Counted from the first letter of the stretch, positions 7,504 through 16,358 are shown. The stretch: 64,000 nucleotides of DNA from Flavobacterium omnivorum (GCF_900099915.1 NZ_FNDB01000014.1:22790-86789); one strand, 5' to 3'. Numbers and translations are program-made. Notes: generated by a model from the sequence alone, not told the origin.

Positions 7504-8775
7504 TTAGGATTGAAGTACCATTAATGTTTGTTTTTCAAAATTACTTTTTATAAAATAGAGCGTTACTACTAGAGATAAAAGAAGGTAAGCCGCAATAATG
7601 TAACTAGCAAAAGGAAAAAGTTGGTTCATTCCGAACCAATCTCCAAAATAGAAAATTAATCCAATACCAACCACAAAACGGATACTTTCCCATACTATAG
7701 AAATTTTGCGCGTATCCATTAATTCCGTGTAACTATAAACGGTCAAAAAAATAAAAGCACCGTAAATAAATACATTTGGTAAGCCTATTAATGCAATGGA
7801 GTTGTACAGATAGCTAATTAATAATAAAGTAACAATTGCCTGAAAAATGGACCAATACATCAGTTTTTTAGAATGTTGAGTTCCATATTTTTCAAAGTTA
7901 TATACATTGGTGATTTTAGTTACTGGATATTTTTCTTCAAAATTTTCTGGACGCCAACCTGTAGGTTTGAACCAAATTGTAAACTTATCTTTCCAGTTTT
8001 CGGCGCGCCAAGCATCTGTAATTAGCAATGACAAATGTTGGAAATTAATGCGGATTGGATTCCATGTTCTAGCAGGTCTTGTGATTCCAAAAACGGGCGG
8101 AACCGCTGCTAATTCTACTTGAAAAGTGCCAAACAATTTGTCCCAAATTATAAATATTTGGGAATGATTTTTATCCATATATTCGGGATTTATGGCGTGA
8201 TGAACCCTGTGATGGGAGGGAGAAACCAGTATGTGTTCCAGAAAACCAATTTTCTTAATGTGCTTGGTATGGTACCAGAATTGAAGGAATAAATGAATAG
8301 GAAGTGTTATTGCAATCACTTTGGAGGGAACTCCTAATAGGGCTGCCGGAATCAATAAAAAGGTAAACAGATTTACAAAACTGGAAATGGGCTGGCGAAG
8401 GGCACAAGCCAAATTGAATTCCTCACTGCTGTGATGAATAGCGTGTTTGTTCCATAAAAAATTAATTTGATGTGACAGTCGATGACTCCAATAGCCATAA
8501 AAATCAATGGCAATGAATCCAATAACATAAGTTAAAACAGTTGCATCTAAATCAAATAAAGCTATTTTAGAGGCAATCCAATCGTAAGAAACTAGCGTGA
8601 TACTGAGTCCCAATACATCTTTTAAGGAATTAACCATTCCAGAGCTTACGCTCGAAACGGAGTCCATATTTGGGGATGTATCTTCTCCTTTGTAATGCCC
8701 ATATATTTTTTCAAGGATAATTAAAATTAAAAAAATGGGCATTACAAAAACTAAAATTTTACCATATTCTTCCAT
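7504..8775 (-). CDS. Alkylglycerol monooxygenase-like sterol desaturase family protein
   Basis: A 423-residue membrane di-iron enzyme of the fatty acid hydroxylase/sterol desaturase superfamily. The histidine clusters are H98-xxx-H102, H111-xx-H114-H115, H169 and H188-H189-xx-H192-H193. Beyond these it matches what I remember of animal AGMO (TMEM195): IHHSSEEFNLACALRQ, SPSHHRVHHAINP, IIWDKLFGTF, a later WNPIRINFQHL, and a C-terminal block of membrane helices starting at LMDTRKISIVWESIR. AGMO cleaves the O-alkyl bond of glyceryl ethers using tetrahydrobiopterin. Length and topology agree. The adjacent downstream YhhN gene cleaves the related vinyl ether. The exact reaction in this organism is inferred. 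Confidence 0.85.
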   Translation of the reverse strand: MEEYGKILVFVMPIFLILIILEKIYGHYKGEDTSPNMDSVSSVSSGMVNSLKDVLGLSITLVSYDWIASKIALFDLDATVLTYVIGFIAIDFYGYWSHRLSHQINFLWNKHAIHHSSEEFNLACALRQPISSFVNLFTFLLIPAALLGVPSKVIAITLPIHLFLQFWYHTKHIKKIGFLEHILVSPSHHRVHHAINPEYMDKNHSQIFIIWDKLFGTFQVELAAVPPVFGITRPARTWNPIRINFQHLSLLITDAWRAENWKDKFTIWFKPTGWRPENFEEKYPVTKITNVYNFEKYGTQHSKKLMYWSIFQAIVTLLLISYLYNSIALIGLPNVFIYGAFIFLTVYSYTELMDTRKISIVWESIRFVVGIGLIFYFGDWFGMNQLFPFASYIIAAYLLLSLVVTLYFIKSNFEKQTLMVLQS

Positions 8776-8870
8776 AAAAACTATTTTTAATATTCAAATA
8801 TAGAATAAAAGAAAATGTTTTTAAATGAAGCACAGTGTTTTATTTCTCTCTGGGAAGTTTCTACTATTTT

Positions 8871-9146
8871 TTAAATGATCTCTGCATTTAAACCTGCTTC
8901 CAATAATTGGGTGCATTGTGGTTTCAATTTTTCGTAAGAACCTGTTTTTACGGTACACTTTCCGTTATAATGCACAATCAAGGAGCATTGTTCTGCTTGT
9001 TCAGGCGTGTGATCACAAACGCGAATTAAAGTTTCAATAACATGGTCAAAAGTATTTACATCATCGTTGTAAACTACAATTTCATGGTCTAATTGTATTG
9101 CTTCTTTGACACTTACTCTTTCTCTTACTTTTTCTTTAGTACTCAT
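8871..9146 (-). CDS. clpS: ATP-dependent Clp protease adaptor ClpS
   Basis: A 91-residue protein with the ClpS core: HEIVVYNDDVNTFDHVI at residues 21-37, where N27, D28 and D29 form part of the N-degron pocket, and the conserved AEQCSLIVHYNGKCTVKTG stretch. ClpS binds proteins with bulky N-terminal residues and delivers them to ClpAP or ClpCP. It lies 46 bases downstream of prmA on the same strand and is probably co-transcribed with it. The N-terminal extension (about 20 residues) is of normal length for delivery function. Confidence 0.95.
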   Translation of the reverse strand: MSTKEKVRERVSVKEAIQLDHEIVVYNDDVNTFDHVIETLIRVCDHTPEQAEQCSLIVHYNGKCTVKTGSYEKLKPQCTQLLEAGLNAEII

Positions 9147-9192
9147 TTTTGTAGGTTGTTGTACTTTCGTAATTAATAAAAAAACATCACTA

Positions 9193-10053
9193 CTAATTTA
9201 CATATTTTAAAGATACCCAATTGTTTCTTTCTAGTTTTTTAACATAAGTTAATCCTTTCTCCGTGCAAGAAGCGTCTATGAATGGAATATCCTCTTGGTA
9301 GAAACCGCTTAAAAGCAATGTTCCATCTGGATTTAAGCTGTCAACATAACTTTGCATATCGTTCAACAAAATGTTTCTGTTGATGTTGGCAATAATCAAA
9401 TCGTATTTTTTGCCTGCCAATAAAGCAGCTTCTCCTTCATAAACGGTAATGTGTTTGCAGTTATTGCGTTCTGCATTTTCGATAGAGTTTAGGTAACACC
9501 AGTTGTCAATATCAATTGCATCAATAGGTTGTGCTCCTTTCATCTCAGCAAGGATTGCTAAAATTGCAGTTCCACAGCCCATGTCGAGCGTTTTTTGTCC
9601 GGTAACATCCATTTCTAATAAATGTTGAATCATCATATGCGTTGTTTCATGGTGACCCGTTCCAAAACTCATTTTTGGCTCAATTACAATATCAAATTCG
9701 GCATTGGTTTTTGGGTGAAAAGGCGCTCGGACATGGCAATTTCCATCGACATCTATAGCATCAAAATTCTTTTCCCATTCTTCATTCCAATTGACTTGTG
9801 CTATCTCTTCAAAAGTATACGTGATTGTAAACTCTTCCGACTGTAAAATATGAATGTCTTCTAAAATAGTTTCGTCCCATAAATCCTTTTGAACAAAAGC
9901 TGAAATTCCCGTTTGCGTTTCGGTAAAACTCTCAAACGCCTTTTCTCCTAACTCGGCGATTAATATTTCAGAACCTAATTGTTTCGCTTGTTCGCTATCG
10001 CTTTGGCCTTTTGATTCAATAGTAAAATGATATCCAATGTATATGTTTGACAT
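9193..10053 (-). CDS. prmA: Ribosomal protein L11 methyltransferase
   Basis: A 286-residue SAM-dependent methyltransferase that methylates ribosomal protein L11. Motif I is TLDMGCGTAILAILA (about 155-169), preceded by the family hallmark MSFGTGHHETTHMMI and followed by the ANINRN catalytic motif. An in-frame extension to 10083 exists, but a promoter -7 box at 10068-10075 lies inside it, so the ATG at 10053 is preferred; this also gives the MSNIYIGYHFTI start expected in the family. clpS follows 46 bases downstream. Confidence 0.94.
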   Translation of the reverse strand: MSNIYIGYHFTIESKGQSDSEQAKQLGSEILIAELGEKAFESFTETQTGISAFVQKDLWDETILEDIHILQSEEFTITYTFEEIAQVNWNEEWEKNFDAIDVDGNCHVRAPFHPKTNAEFDIVIEPKMSFGTGHHETTHMMIQHLLEMDVTGQKTLDMGCGTAILAILAEMKGAQPIDAIDIDNWCYLNSIENAERNNCKHITVYEGEAALLAGKKYDLIIANINRNILLNDMQSYVDSLNPDGTLLLSGFYQEDIPFIDASCTEKGLTYVKKLERNNWVSLKYVN

Positions 10054-10067
10054 GCTTCTTTTTTTTG

Positions 10068-10075
10068 CAAAGGTA
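10068..10075 (-). promoter_or_regulatory. -7 promoter element for prmA-clpS
   Basis: The minus strand reads TACCTTTG, an exact TAnnTTTG match, ending 14 bases before the prmA ATG. It lies within the longer alternative reading frame and decides the start. Confidence 0.6.
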
Positions 10076-10097
10076 ACAATCACTATTTAAATCGCAT

Positions 10098-10125
10098 TTG
10101 GAAATCAATTTTTATTTTACATTTG
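10098..10125 (+). promoter_or_regulatory. Promoter of the porin gene
   Basis: TTG at 10098-10100 (within TTTG) is followed after 17 bases by TACATTTG at 10118-10125, which fits the Bacteroidota -33/-7 arrangement. The porin ATG is 22 bases downstream. The prmA promoter is divergent and only about 20 bases away. Confidence 0.65.
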
Positions 10126-10147
10126 CAAAAGGAACACACTACTAACA

Positions 10148-11371
10148 ATGAAAAAAGCGACACTTTTTTTGGTGTTTTTGCACAGTTTTTCAGGAACTGC
10201 GCAAGAAAACATCAAACAAACGAAACAGGATAACGATTTAAAATTATCGGCACTTCCGTACTACAGTTTTGGAAAAGGAATTGGAATTACTTCTCCGGAC
10301 AGTTTATACCAATTGAATATTCGGTTTCGGATGCAAAACAGAGTAACTTATCTAGAGAATGATAGAGAAGTTGGAGCTTATGATGGACAAATTAGACGCT
10401 TGCGTTTGCGATTGGATGGATATGTGGGTTCACCAAAATTTTTATATGCAGTCCAATTATCATTTGCTCCAGGTGATGTGGGAGAAATTAAAGATGGGGA
10501 AAATTTAAATATTATTCGGGATGCAGTTGTTTTTTACAGACCCAACAAACACTGGAATATTAGTTTTGGACAAACTAAATTACCTGGAAATCGTCAGCGT
10601 GTTAATTCGTCCGGGGGGTTGCAATTAACGGATCGCTCTATTAATAATGCCCGCTTTACGATTGATAGGGATTTTGGTTTTCAAATCCATAATATGAATG
10701 AATTTAAAGATAAATTTTCATATAATTTTAAAACGGCTATTTCTAGTGGTGAAGGACGCAACATCACCGGAAATGCGGATGCCGGAGTCGCAGTGACTGG
10801 TAAAGTGGAACTTTTGCCTTTTGGATCTTTTACTAAAGACGGAACTTATTTTGAAGGAGATATCATTAGAGAAAAAAGACCTAAATTATTACTTTCTGGA
10901 GCTTTTCAACAAAATAATCACGCCAAAAGAACACAAGGGCAATTAGGAAATGATTTGTTTGAAGCCCGCACGATGAAAGCTGTAATGTTAGATGTCATGT
11001 TAAAATACAATGGATGGGCTGCAATGTCAAGTTACATGTCTAGAGCTACGTCAAGAAATGCTGTGACAGTAAATCCAGAGGATAGTTCAAAATCAAATTT
11101 CGCTTATGTTGGTAGTGGATTTGATTATCAGTTGAGTTATAATTTTCCTTCAAATTACGAGGTCATTGGGCGATATTCAACACAAAAACTAGGGAAAGAT
11201 ATTCAGGCTTTAGCCCCAGATTCCAAACAATACACGGTGGGCTTAACTAAATACATTTGGGAGCACAGTTTCAAACTTCAAAGTGAATTAACTTTTGATA
11301 CTTTAAATTATTTTGATGGGAGTATAAAAAATAATTGGTATGTGCGTTTTCAGGTGGAGATAGGCATATAA
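10148..11371 (+). CDS. Porin of the OprO/OprP (phosphate-selective porin) family
   Basis: A 407-residue outer-membrane protein with a short signal peptide ending GTAQ. The N-terminal part has FRMQNRVTYL and the RRLRLRLDGYVGSPKFLYAVQL stretch typical of porin O/P family barrels. Long runs of alternating strands continue to the C-terminal WYVRFQVEIGI, a plausible last strand. Family members in Bacteroidota are found near phosphate or polyphosphate genes, but none is seen here, so the transported solute is unknown. It is a single-gene unit with its own promoter and terminator. Confidence 0.85.
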   Translation: MKKATLFLVFLHSFSGTAQENIKQTKQDNDLKLSALPYYSFGKGIGITSPDSLYQLNIRFRMQNRVTYLENDREVGAYDGQIRRLRLRLDGYVGSPKFLYAVQLSFAPGDVGEIKDGENLNIIRDAVVFYRPNKHWNISFGQTKLPGNRQRVNSSGGLQLTDRSINNARFTIDRDFGFQIHNMNEFKDKFSYNFKTAISSGEGRNITGNADAGVAVTGKVELLPFGSFTKDGTYFEGDIIREKRPKLLLSGAFQQNNHAKRTQGQLGNDLFEARTMKAVMLDVMLKYNGWAAMSSYMSRATSRNAVTVNPEDSSKSNFAYVGSGFDYQLSYNFPSNYEVIGRYSTQKLGKDIQALAPDSKQYTVGLTKYIWEHSFKLQSELTFDTLNYFDGSIKNNWYVRFQVEIGI

Positions 11372-11403
11372 AAAAAAGCGGTAATAGAAATCACCGCTTT
11401 TTT
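11372..11403. terminator. Bidirectional terminator between porin and tpiA
   Basis: AAAAAAGCGGT (11372-11382) pairs with ACCGCTTTTTT (11393-11403). T runs follow the stem on both strands, so it can end the porin transcript and the convergent tpiA transcript. Confidence 0.85.
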
Positions 11404-11421
11404 ACGTTTTTTAATAAACTT

Positions 11422-12174
11422 TTATAATGCGTTTACAATGGCAACAAAATCGTCTGCTTTGAGTGCGGCACCACCAATAAGACCTCCGTCAACATCTGGT
11501 TTAGAGAAAATTTCTTTTGCATTGTCCGGTTTTACGCTTCCACCATAAAGGATAGATACGTTTTCAGCAACATCACTACCAAAAGCTTTGCGAACGGTTT
11601 CTCTGATAAACTCATGCATTTCTTGTGCTTGTTCTGGAGACGCTGTCTCTCCAGTTCCTATTGCCCAAACAGGCTCGTAGGCCAAAACAATACTTTCCCA
11701 GTCCTTAGTTTCAATGTGAAATATACCATCTCTTAATTGATTTTCAACGACATTAAAATGATTTTTAGATTGACGGTCCTTTAATTCTTCTCCAAAGCAA
11801 AAGATAACTCTCATGTCATGTTCCAATGCGGTATTTACTTTATTCGCTATTAATGCGTCAGTTTCATGGAAAATAGCTCTGCGTTCTGAATGTCCCAGAA
11901 TTACAGTATCCACACCTACACTTTTCAACATATCAGCGGAGATTTCGCCAGTAAAAGCACCACTTTCTGCTTGATGAACATTTTGCGCAGCAACCTCAAT
12001 ATTAGTAAATTCCAAATGATCAACAGCAGAAGCCAAGTTTACAAAAGTAGGAGCTACAATAACTTGCACTATAGTCTCAGTTGGGATTTTTGCTATTAAT
12101 TCATTCAATAAATCTTCTGTTTGTTCTGCATTTTTATGCATTTTCCAGTTTCCTGCAACAATCTTTTTTCTCAT
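11422..12174 (-). CDS. tpiA: Triosephosphate isomerase
   Basis: A 250-residue glycolytic enzyme that interconverts dihydroxyacetone phosphate and glyceraldehyde-3-phosphate. The active-site residues are all present: N9 and K11 in GNWKMHKN, H95 in ILGHSERR, E167 in AYEPVWAIGTG, and the phosphate-binding YGGSV and GGLIGGAAL loops. Length and all motifs are normal. It lies downstream of the TlpA-like lipoprotein gene on the same strand, with about 80 bases between them. Confidence 0.98.
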   Translation of the reverse strand: MRKKIVAGNWKMHKNAEQTEDLLNELIAKIPTETIVQVIVAPTFVNLASAVDHLEFTNIEVAAQNVHQAESGAFTGEISADMLKSVGVDTVILGHSERRAIFHETDALIANKVNTALEHDMRVIFCFGEELKDRQSKNHFNVVENQLRDGIFHIETKDWESIVLAYEPVWAIGTGETASPEQAQEMHEFIRETVRKAFGSDVAENVSILYGGSVKPDNAKEIFSKPDVDGGLIGGAALKADDFVAIVNAL

Positions 12175-12257
12175 CTTAGTTGTGTTATTTTTAGTTTTGG
12201 TTTTAAATTTTTGAAAGTTCTTTCAATAGAATTCTCTTTCTCTTTGTTTTAGAAATT

Positions 12258-12752
12258 TTATCTTAAACTTTCTAAGGTATCGTTGATTTGATCAAAATCA
12301 GTTTCAATAGCACGGTACAAAGCGATTTTTCCGTTTTTGTCAACCACGATGTATCTCGGAATCCAATCTACATCCACAGCTGTTGCAAAAACGCCCTTCA
12401 TCTGGTCATTTGCCATGAAATGATCTCCTTTTAAATCGTGTTTTTCAATTCCAATTTTCCATTTATCAGCAGTTTTGTCCATTGAAATAAACAGGTACGA
12501 AACATCAGGATTTTTAGCTTGTAGTTCTTTTAGTTTTGGCATTGCTTTTACGCAATCGCCGCACCAAGAGGCCCAGACTTCAATCACTACAGTTTTTCCT
12601 TTGTATTTTTCTAAGATGTCTTTAAAAGCGACTTGACTTCCATCCGTGGCTAAAAGGGTTTCTGATAAAGCAGCTTTGGAGAATTCTGTTTTTTGAGGTT
12701 TAGAACACGAAAATGTTACAGCTGTAATTAGAAGTAGTATTATTTTTTTCAT
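12258..12752 (-). CDS. TlpA-like thioredoxin-fold lipoprotein
   Basis: A 164-residue protein with a lipoprotein signal (FSC, acylated Cys16) and a thioredoxin/TlpA domain carrying WASWCGDCVKAMP with the redox pair C64-C67. It is expected to sit in the inner leaflet of the outer membrane or the periplasmic face and to reduce disulfides, for example during cytochrome maturation or envelope repair. A longer frame to 12803 was rejected because a promoter element at 12771-12778 lies within it and the lipoprotein signal begins at MKKIILLL. It precedes tpiA. Confidence 0.88.
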   Translation of the reverse strand: MKKIILLLITAVTFSCSKPQKTEFSKAALSETLLATDGSQVAFKDILEKYKGKTVVIEVWASWCGDCVKAMPKLKELQAKNPDVSYLFISMDKTADKWKIGIEKHDLKGDHFMANDQMKGVFATAVDVDWIPRYIVVDKNGKIALYRAIETDFDQINDTLESLR

Positions 12753-12770
12753 TATCAAATTGTTTTCTAA

Positions 12771-12778
12771 CAAAGTTA
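12771..12778 (-). promoter_or_regulatory. -7 promoter element of the TlpA-like gene
   Basis: The minus strand reads TAACTTTG, an exact TAnnTTTG match 18 bases before the ATG at 12752. No clear -33 TTG was found at the usual distance. Confidence 0.5.
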
Positions 12779-12983
12779 ATAAAACAATTTGAACCATTCC
12801 CATAGAATGCTCTTTTTTGGAAGTTGAACTTTAATAATACGCAATGATATCGTTGTAGTTGATAAATAATTAGGACAAATAAAAAATTTCAAATTAGTAA
12901 CATGCCTTTTGTTTTTTAGACTAAATAATAGTGCTTTTTATCCTACTATTTCTTGTCTTACAGTTCACTGATAGGTCCTAAAT

Positions 12984-13037
12984 AAAAAGGATGGGAACCT
13001 GCCACTACTCCTAAAAAGTGCTTGAAGTTCCCATCCT
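12984..13037 (-). terminator. Leftward terminator after the DoxX-type gene
   Basis: AGGATGGGAAC (12988-12998) and GTTCCCATCCT (13027-13037) are a perfect 11-bp inverted repeat with a 28-base loop. Read leftward, the stem is followed by TTTTTATTT. It lies about 75 bases after the stop of the BT_3928-like gene. The rest of the 360-base gap to the TlpA-like start shows nothing else. Confidence 0.65.
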
Positions 13038-13110
13038 AATTTTATAAAAAATAATAGTTACATAAAAGTGTTCTTAGTTTCTCTTACTTGATTACTAACT
13101 TAAATTTCGC

Positions 13111-14211
13111 CTATAATTTCAAGTCTGCGAGATCATTGTGATGCACTTTTTGCAGTATTGTTCCTTTATCTAGAATGACGATACTAGGATTAGCTCTTTC
13201 GATGGTTTTTAAGGTGATAGCGTCACAGAAATAGAAATCAAAGGTCATTCCGAATTTCTTTTTTGCGGTAGCTATTTCTTCTGGTGAGGAAGCGGTCATA
13301 CCAATTACTTGGTATCCTTTTGCTTTAGCATCTGCATTTAGCTTTTCCATTTTGGCCAAGCCATCTTCATCTGCATGCACTAAATCGTAGGCCACTATCA
13401 GCATCACTTTTGGTGATTCTAAAAATTCTTCTTTATAGTCCGAACCCTCTTTTTCCATAGTAAAATCATGAATAGGCGGTACATAACCTTCCGTAATTAC
13501 TTTGTCTTTTCGGTCTACAAATACGGCTCCTTCTGGAATATTCATTAAGTCTTTTTCAGTAAATTCTTTATCAACACCGCCCACTTTGTACATAAAAACC
13601 ATTTCAACCACTGATTTTTCAGCACCATCAGGAATGCGCATGCCTTTTTGGATATTATTTCCCACTTTGAACGGTCTAAAATCAATTAATGGTAGGTGAT
13701 TCAAAACCAATACTCCCAGTAAGGAAGATAAAACGATACTGGCATAAATAACAATATTTTGAACATTATTGTTAAACAATGGCTGGATCAATTTTCTATT
13801 AAAATACAATATAAGGATAAAAAATAACAGGACAATATCCTTTGTGAAGGATTGCCAAGGCGTCAGTTTCAAAGCATCACCAAAACAACCACAATCTTTC
13901 ACCACATTAAAATAAGCAGAATAAAAAGTTAGGAAAGTGAACATCACGATCAAGAGTAATAAACTCCAAACAGTAAATTTAGTTTTATATCCAATAAGTA
14001 GCATAATTCCTAAAACTACTTCTAAAATTACTAAAAATAAGGCTATTGCTAACGCAAACGGTATGAAAAAAGGCATGTTGAAAACAGGTTCACTGAAATA
14101 TTCTGCCAGTTTGTAAGAGAAACCAATAGGGTCATTTAATTTAATTAATCCTGAAATTATGAACAGTATTCCAACGAAAATTCTAGAAAATTGAGTAATT
14201 ATATTTTTCAT
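13111..14211 (-). CDS. BT_3928-type DoxX/MauE family membrane protein with redoxin-like C-terminus
   Basis: A 366-residue protein in two parts. Residues about 1-185 contain four or five membrane helices of the DoxX/MauE type, with GILFIISGLIKLNDP near the start and a VKDCGCFGD motif with two cysteines. The C-terminal part (about 255-366) resembles a thioredoxin/peroxiredoxin fold (VMLIVAYDL, NPSIVILDKGTI) but lacks a CxxC. The start at 14211 is chosen because an upstream in-frame codon at 14244 would overlap the preceding gene. It follows DUF1599 by 19 bases; this pairing is conserved in Bacteroidota. The likely role is envelope redox, by analogy to MauE; not proven. Confidence 0.82.
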   Translation of the reverse strand: MKNIITQFSRIFVGILFIISGLIKLNDPIGFSYKLAEYFSEPVFNMPFFIPFALAIALFLVILEVVLGIMLLIGYKTKFTVWSLLLLIVMFTFLTFYSAYFNVVKDCGCFGDALKLTPWQSFTKDIVLLFFILILYFNRKLIQPLFNNNVQNIVIYASIVLSSLLGVLVLNHLPLIDFRPFKVGNNIQKGMRIPDGAEKSVVEMVFMYKVGGVDKEFTEKDLMNIPEGAVFVDRKDKVITEGYVPPIHDFTMEKEGSDYKEEFLESPKVMLIVAYDLVHADEDGLAKMEKLNADAKAKGYQVIGMTASSPEEIATAKKKFGMTFDFYFCDAITLKTIERANPSIVILDKGTILQKVHHNDLADLKL

Positions 14212-14230
14212 TTTTTTTTGATTGCTTATA

Positions 14231-14776
14231 TTATTTATTTCCAAAACCTATTAAAATCAACGCGAAAACCGAATAATTAATCATATCCTGATAATTAGCA
14301 TCGATTCCTTCAGAAACTATAGTTTTTCCTTTATTGTCTTCAATTTGTTTGACGCGAAGCAATTTTTGTAAAATCAAATCGGTTAGCGAGCTCACACGCA
14401 TTTCACGCCAAGCTTCCCCATAATCATGATTTTTATTTTCCATTAAATCTTTGGTCAGTTTTACCTTGGAATCGTATAATTCAGTCGCCTTTCCAACAGT
14501 TAAGTCAGGTTGGTCAGCAACGCCTAATTCCAGTTGAATCAACGCCATAATGGAATAATTGATGATTCCTATAAATTCACCTGTTTCATCTTCTTCAATT
14601 TTACGAACCTCGTTTTCTTGCAAGCTTCTAATTCTTTGGGCTTTAATGTAGATTTGGTCGGTAAGCGAGGGCAATCTTAAAATGCGCCAAGCACAGCCAT
14701 AATCTTTCATTTTGTTGACAAACAGCGCGCGACAAGTTGCAATAACTGTGTCATATTCCTTTGAAGTATTCTTCAT
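14231..14776 (-). CDS. DUF1599 domain protein with internal duplication
   Basis: A 181-residue soluble protein made of two similar halves. The first has KMKDYGCAWRILRLPSLTDQ and FIGIINYSIMALIQLELG; the second has NHDYGEAWREMRVSSLTDLI and YQDMINYSVFALILIGFG. Each half carries the DYGxAWR and SLTD signatures. DUF1599 occurs as one copy in phage and bacterial proteins linked to modified nucleotides, so a nucleotide-related role is possible but unproven. It heads the transcript with the DoxX-type gene. The ATG at 14776 is preferred over one at 14809. Confidence 0.85.
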   Translation of the reverse strand: MKNTSKEYDTVIATCRALFVNKMKDYGCAWRILRLPSLTDQIYIKAQRIRSLQENEVRKIEEDETGEFIGIINYSIMALIQLELGVADQPDLTVGKATELYDSKVKLTKDLMENKNHDYGEAWREMRVSSLTDLILQKLLRVKQIEDNKGKTIVSEGIDANYQDMINYSVFALILIGFGNK

Positions 14777-14864
14777 TATTGGTGTATATTTGTATTCAAA
14801 TTTTTTCAAAAATAAGATATTTTTTTTGAATGCAGAATTTTGAAGTCTTTAAAACCATAAACGC

Positions 14865-15689
14865 ATGACCATTAACTGTAAAGGAATACTCATTGACTTA
14901 GCAACGCCCAAAGTAATGGGAATTTTGAATGTGACGCCAAACTCCTTTTTTGATGGAGGAAAGTATAAAAATGAAACTGAAATCCTTTCCCAAGTCGAAA
15001 AAATGCTACTTGATGGCGCTGCTTTTATAGATATTGGTGCTTATTCAAGTAAACCCAATGCAGAATTTGTATCTGAAAAAGAAGAAATTTCAAGAATTGT
15101 TCCAGTGGTCGATTTAATTCTAAAACAGTTTCCAGAAACACTGCTGTCCATTGACACCTTTAGAAGTGAAGTTGCTAAAGCTACTATTGGCATTGGTGCC
15201 GCAATCATAAATGATATTTCTGCAGGAAAACTAGACGATAACATGTTTGAAGTAGTAGGAAAATACAATGTACCTTATATTATGATGCACCTGCGAGGCA
15301 ATCCGAAAACCATGCAAAGTCTTACAAATTACGATGATATTGTTAAAGAAATACTGTTTTATTTTTCAGAACGAGTAGCAGAAGCGAGACGTTTTGGAAT
15401 CAATGATTTAATCTTAGATCCAGGCTTTGGCTTTGCTAAAACGACCGATCAAAATTTTGAGGTTTTTCAAAAAATGGAATTGTTTAAAATGCCAGAATTA
15501 CCATTGCTTATTGGAATTTCTAGAAAATCGATGATCTATAAAACGCTGGATACCAAAATAGAAAAGGCTTTAAACGGAACAACTATTTTAAATACTTTGG
15601 CATTGACCAAAGGAGCTAAAATTCTTCGGGTGCATGATGTCAAAGAAGCTATGGAATGCGTTACCTTGTTTAATAAAATTAATTTATAA
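14865..15689 (+). CDS. folP: Dihydropteroate synthase
   Basis: A 274-residue TIM-barrel enzyme that joins p-aminobenzoate to hydroxymethyl-dihydropterin pyrophosphate in folate synthesis, and the target of sulfonamides. Motifs: VMGILNVTPNSFFDGGKY (from residue 17), INDISAGKLDDNMF, YIMMHLRGNPKTMQ, LDPGFGFAKT and the C-terminal LPLLIGISRKSMIY with the substrate-binding SRK. The loop GGKYKNETE lies where the usual loop 2 is found. It is divergent from the DUF1599 gene and followed after two bases by a lipoprotein gene. Confidence 0.97.
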   Translation: MTINCKGILIDLATPKVMGILNVTPNSFFDGGKYKNETEILSQVEKMLLDGAAFIDIGAYSSKPNAEFVSEKEEISRIVPVVDLILKQFPETLLSIDTFRSEVAKATIGIGAAIINDISAGKLDDNMFEVVGKYNVPYIMMHLRGNPKTMQSLTNYDDIVKEILFYFSERVAEARRFGINDLILDPGFGFAKTTDQNFEVFQKMELFKMPELPLLIGISRKSMIYKTLDTKIEKALNGTTILNTLALTKGAKILRVHDVKEAMECVTLFNKINL

Positions 15690-15691
15690 AG

Positions 15692-16312
15692 ATGAAATAT
15701 TTTACCCTAATTGTTCTTTTTGTACTTTTTTCTTGTGGAAACAAAGAAGATATCTTGTTGCCAAAATCAGCTGTTACGGTTGTCTCTGATGTACAAGATC
15801 ATTCGCCTATTTATATTTTTTTTAGATCAAAAGATAAAGATACAATGGCAGAAGTAAACCGAAAAAACAGCATTATTTCTACGAATTGGATTTTAAATAT
15901 TGACAAACGGTTGCCACTGCGACTAGTTATTCCTGAAGTGATTAAGTTGCAACAAAAGAAGCGTGAAGAAAAAGCGCACAAGAATGAAAAGGCCGAAAAT
16001 TATTATTCTTACGCAGATACGATTGGGAAAAATTTAGCTTTTATACGTTTTACAAATGTGTATTACAAAATGGAGAAGCCTATGGGGACCATTATATTTT
16101 TCGATAAGAATAATGAGATTTTAATTGAAAATACGATTGTCAAAAAAGAAAAAGTCAAAGAAGTATTGATCCAAATTTTATCAAAAGAACAATCCAATAA
16201 TTTTACTTTGAGCTTTAACAAAGATCTTAGCTTTGGGAGTTATATACAAAATAAAATTTTTATTGAAAGTTTAAAACTAGAAATGAAAAGTAATCAGGAA
16301 TTTATTTACTAA
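15692..16312 (+). CDS. Predicted lipoprotein of unknown function downstream of folP
   Basis: A 206-residue protein with a lipoprotein signal (LFSC, Cys at about residue 15). The mature protein has a strongly charged central helix (KLQQKKREEKAHKNEKAEN) and short beta segments. I recognise no family. It begins two bases after folP and must share its transcript, but nothing in the sequence connects it with folate. It ends just before a simple repeat and converges on rlmH. Confidence 0.7.
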   Translation: MKYFTLIVLFVLFSCGNKEDILLPKSAVTVVSDVQDHSPIYIFFRSKDKDTMAEVNRKNSIISTNWILNIDKRLPLRLVIPEVIKLQQKKREEKAHKNEKAENYYSYADTIGKNLAFIRFTNVYYKMEKPMGTIIFFDKNNEILIENTIVKKEKVKEVLIQILSKEQSNNFTLSFNKDLSFGSYIQNKIFIESLKLEMKSNQEFIY

Positions 16313-16351
16313 ACTTTAAACTTTAAACTTCAAACAAAGAAAACTTTAAAC
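16313..16351. repeat. Simple ACTTTAAA repeat run between convergent genes
   Basis: The words AACTTTAAA and AACTTCAAA recur four times between the lipoprotein stop and the rlmH stop. This is low-complexity sequence, with no stem strong enough to call a terminator. Confidence 0.5.
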
Positions 16352-16358
16352 AAAATAA

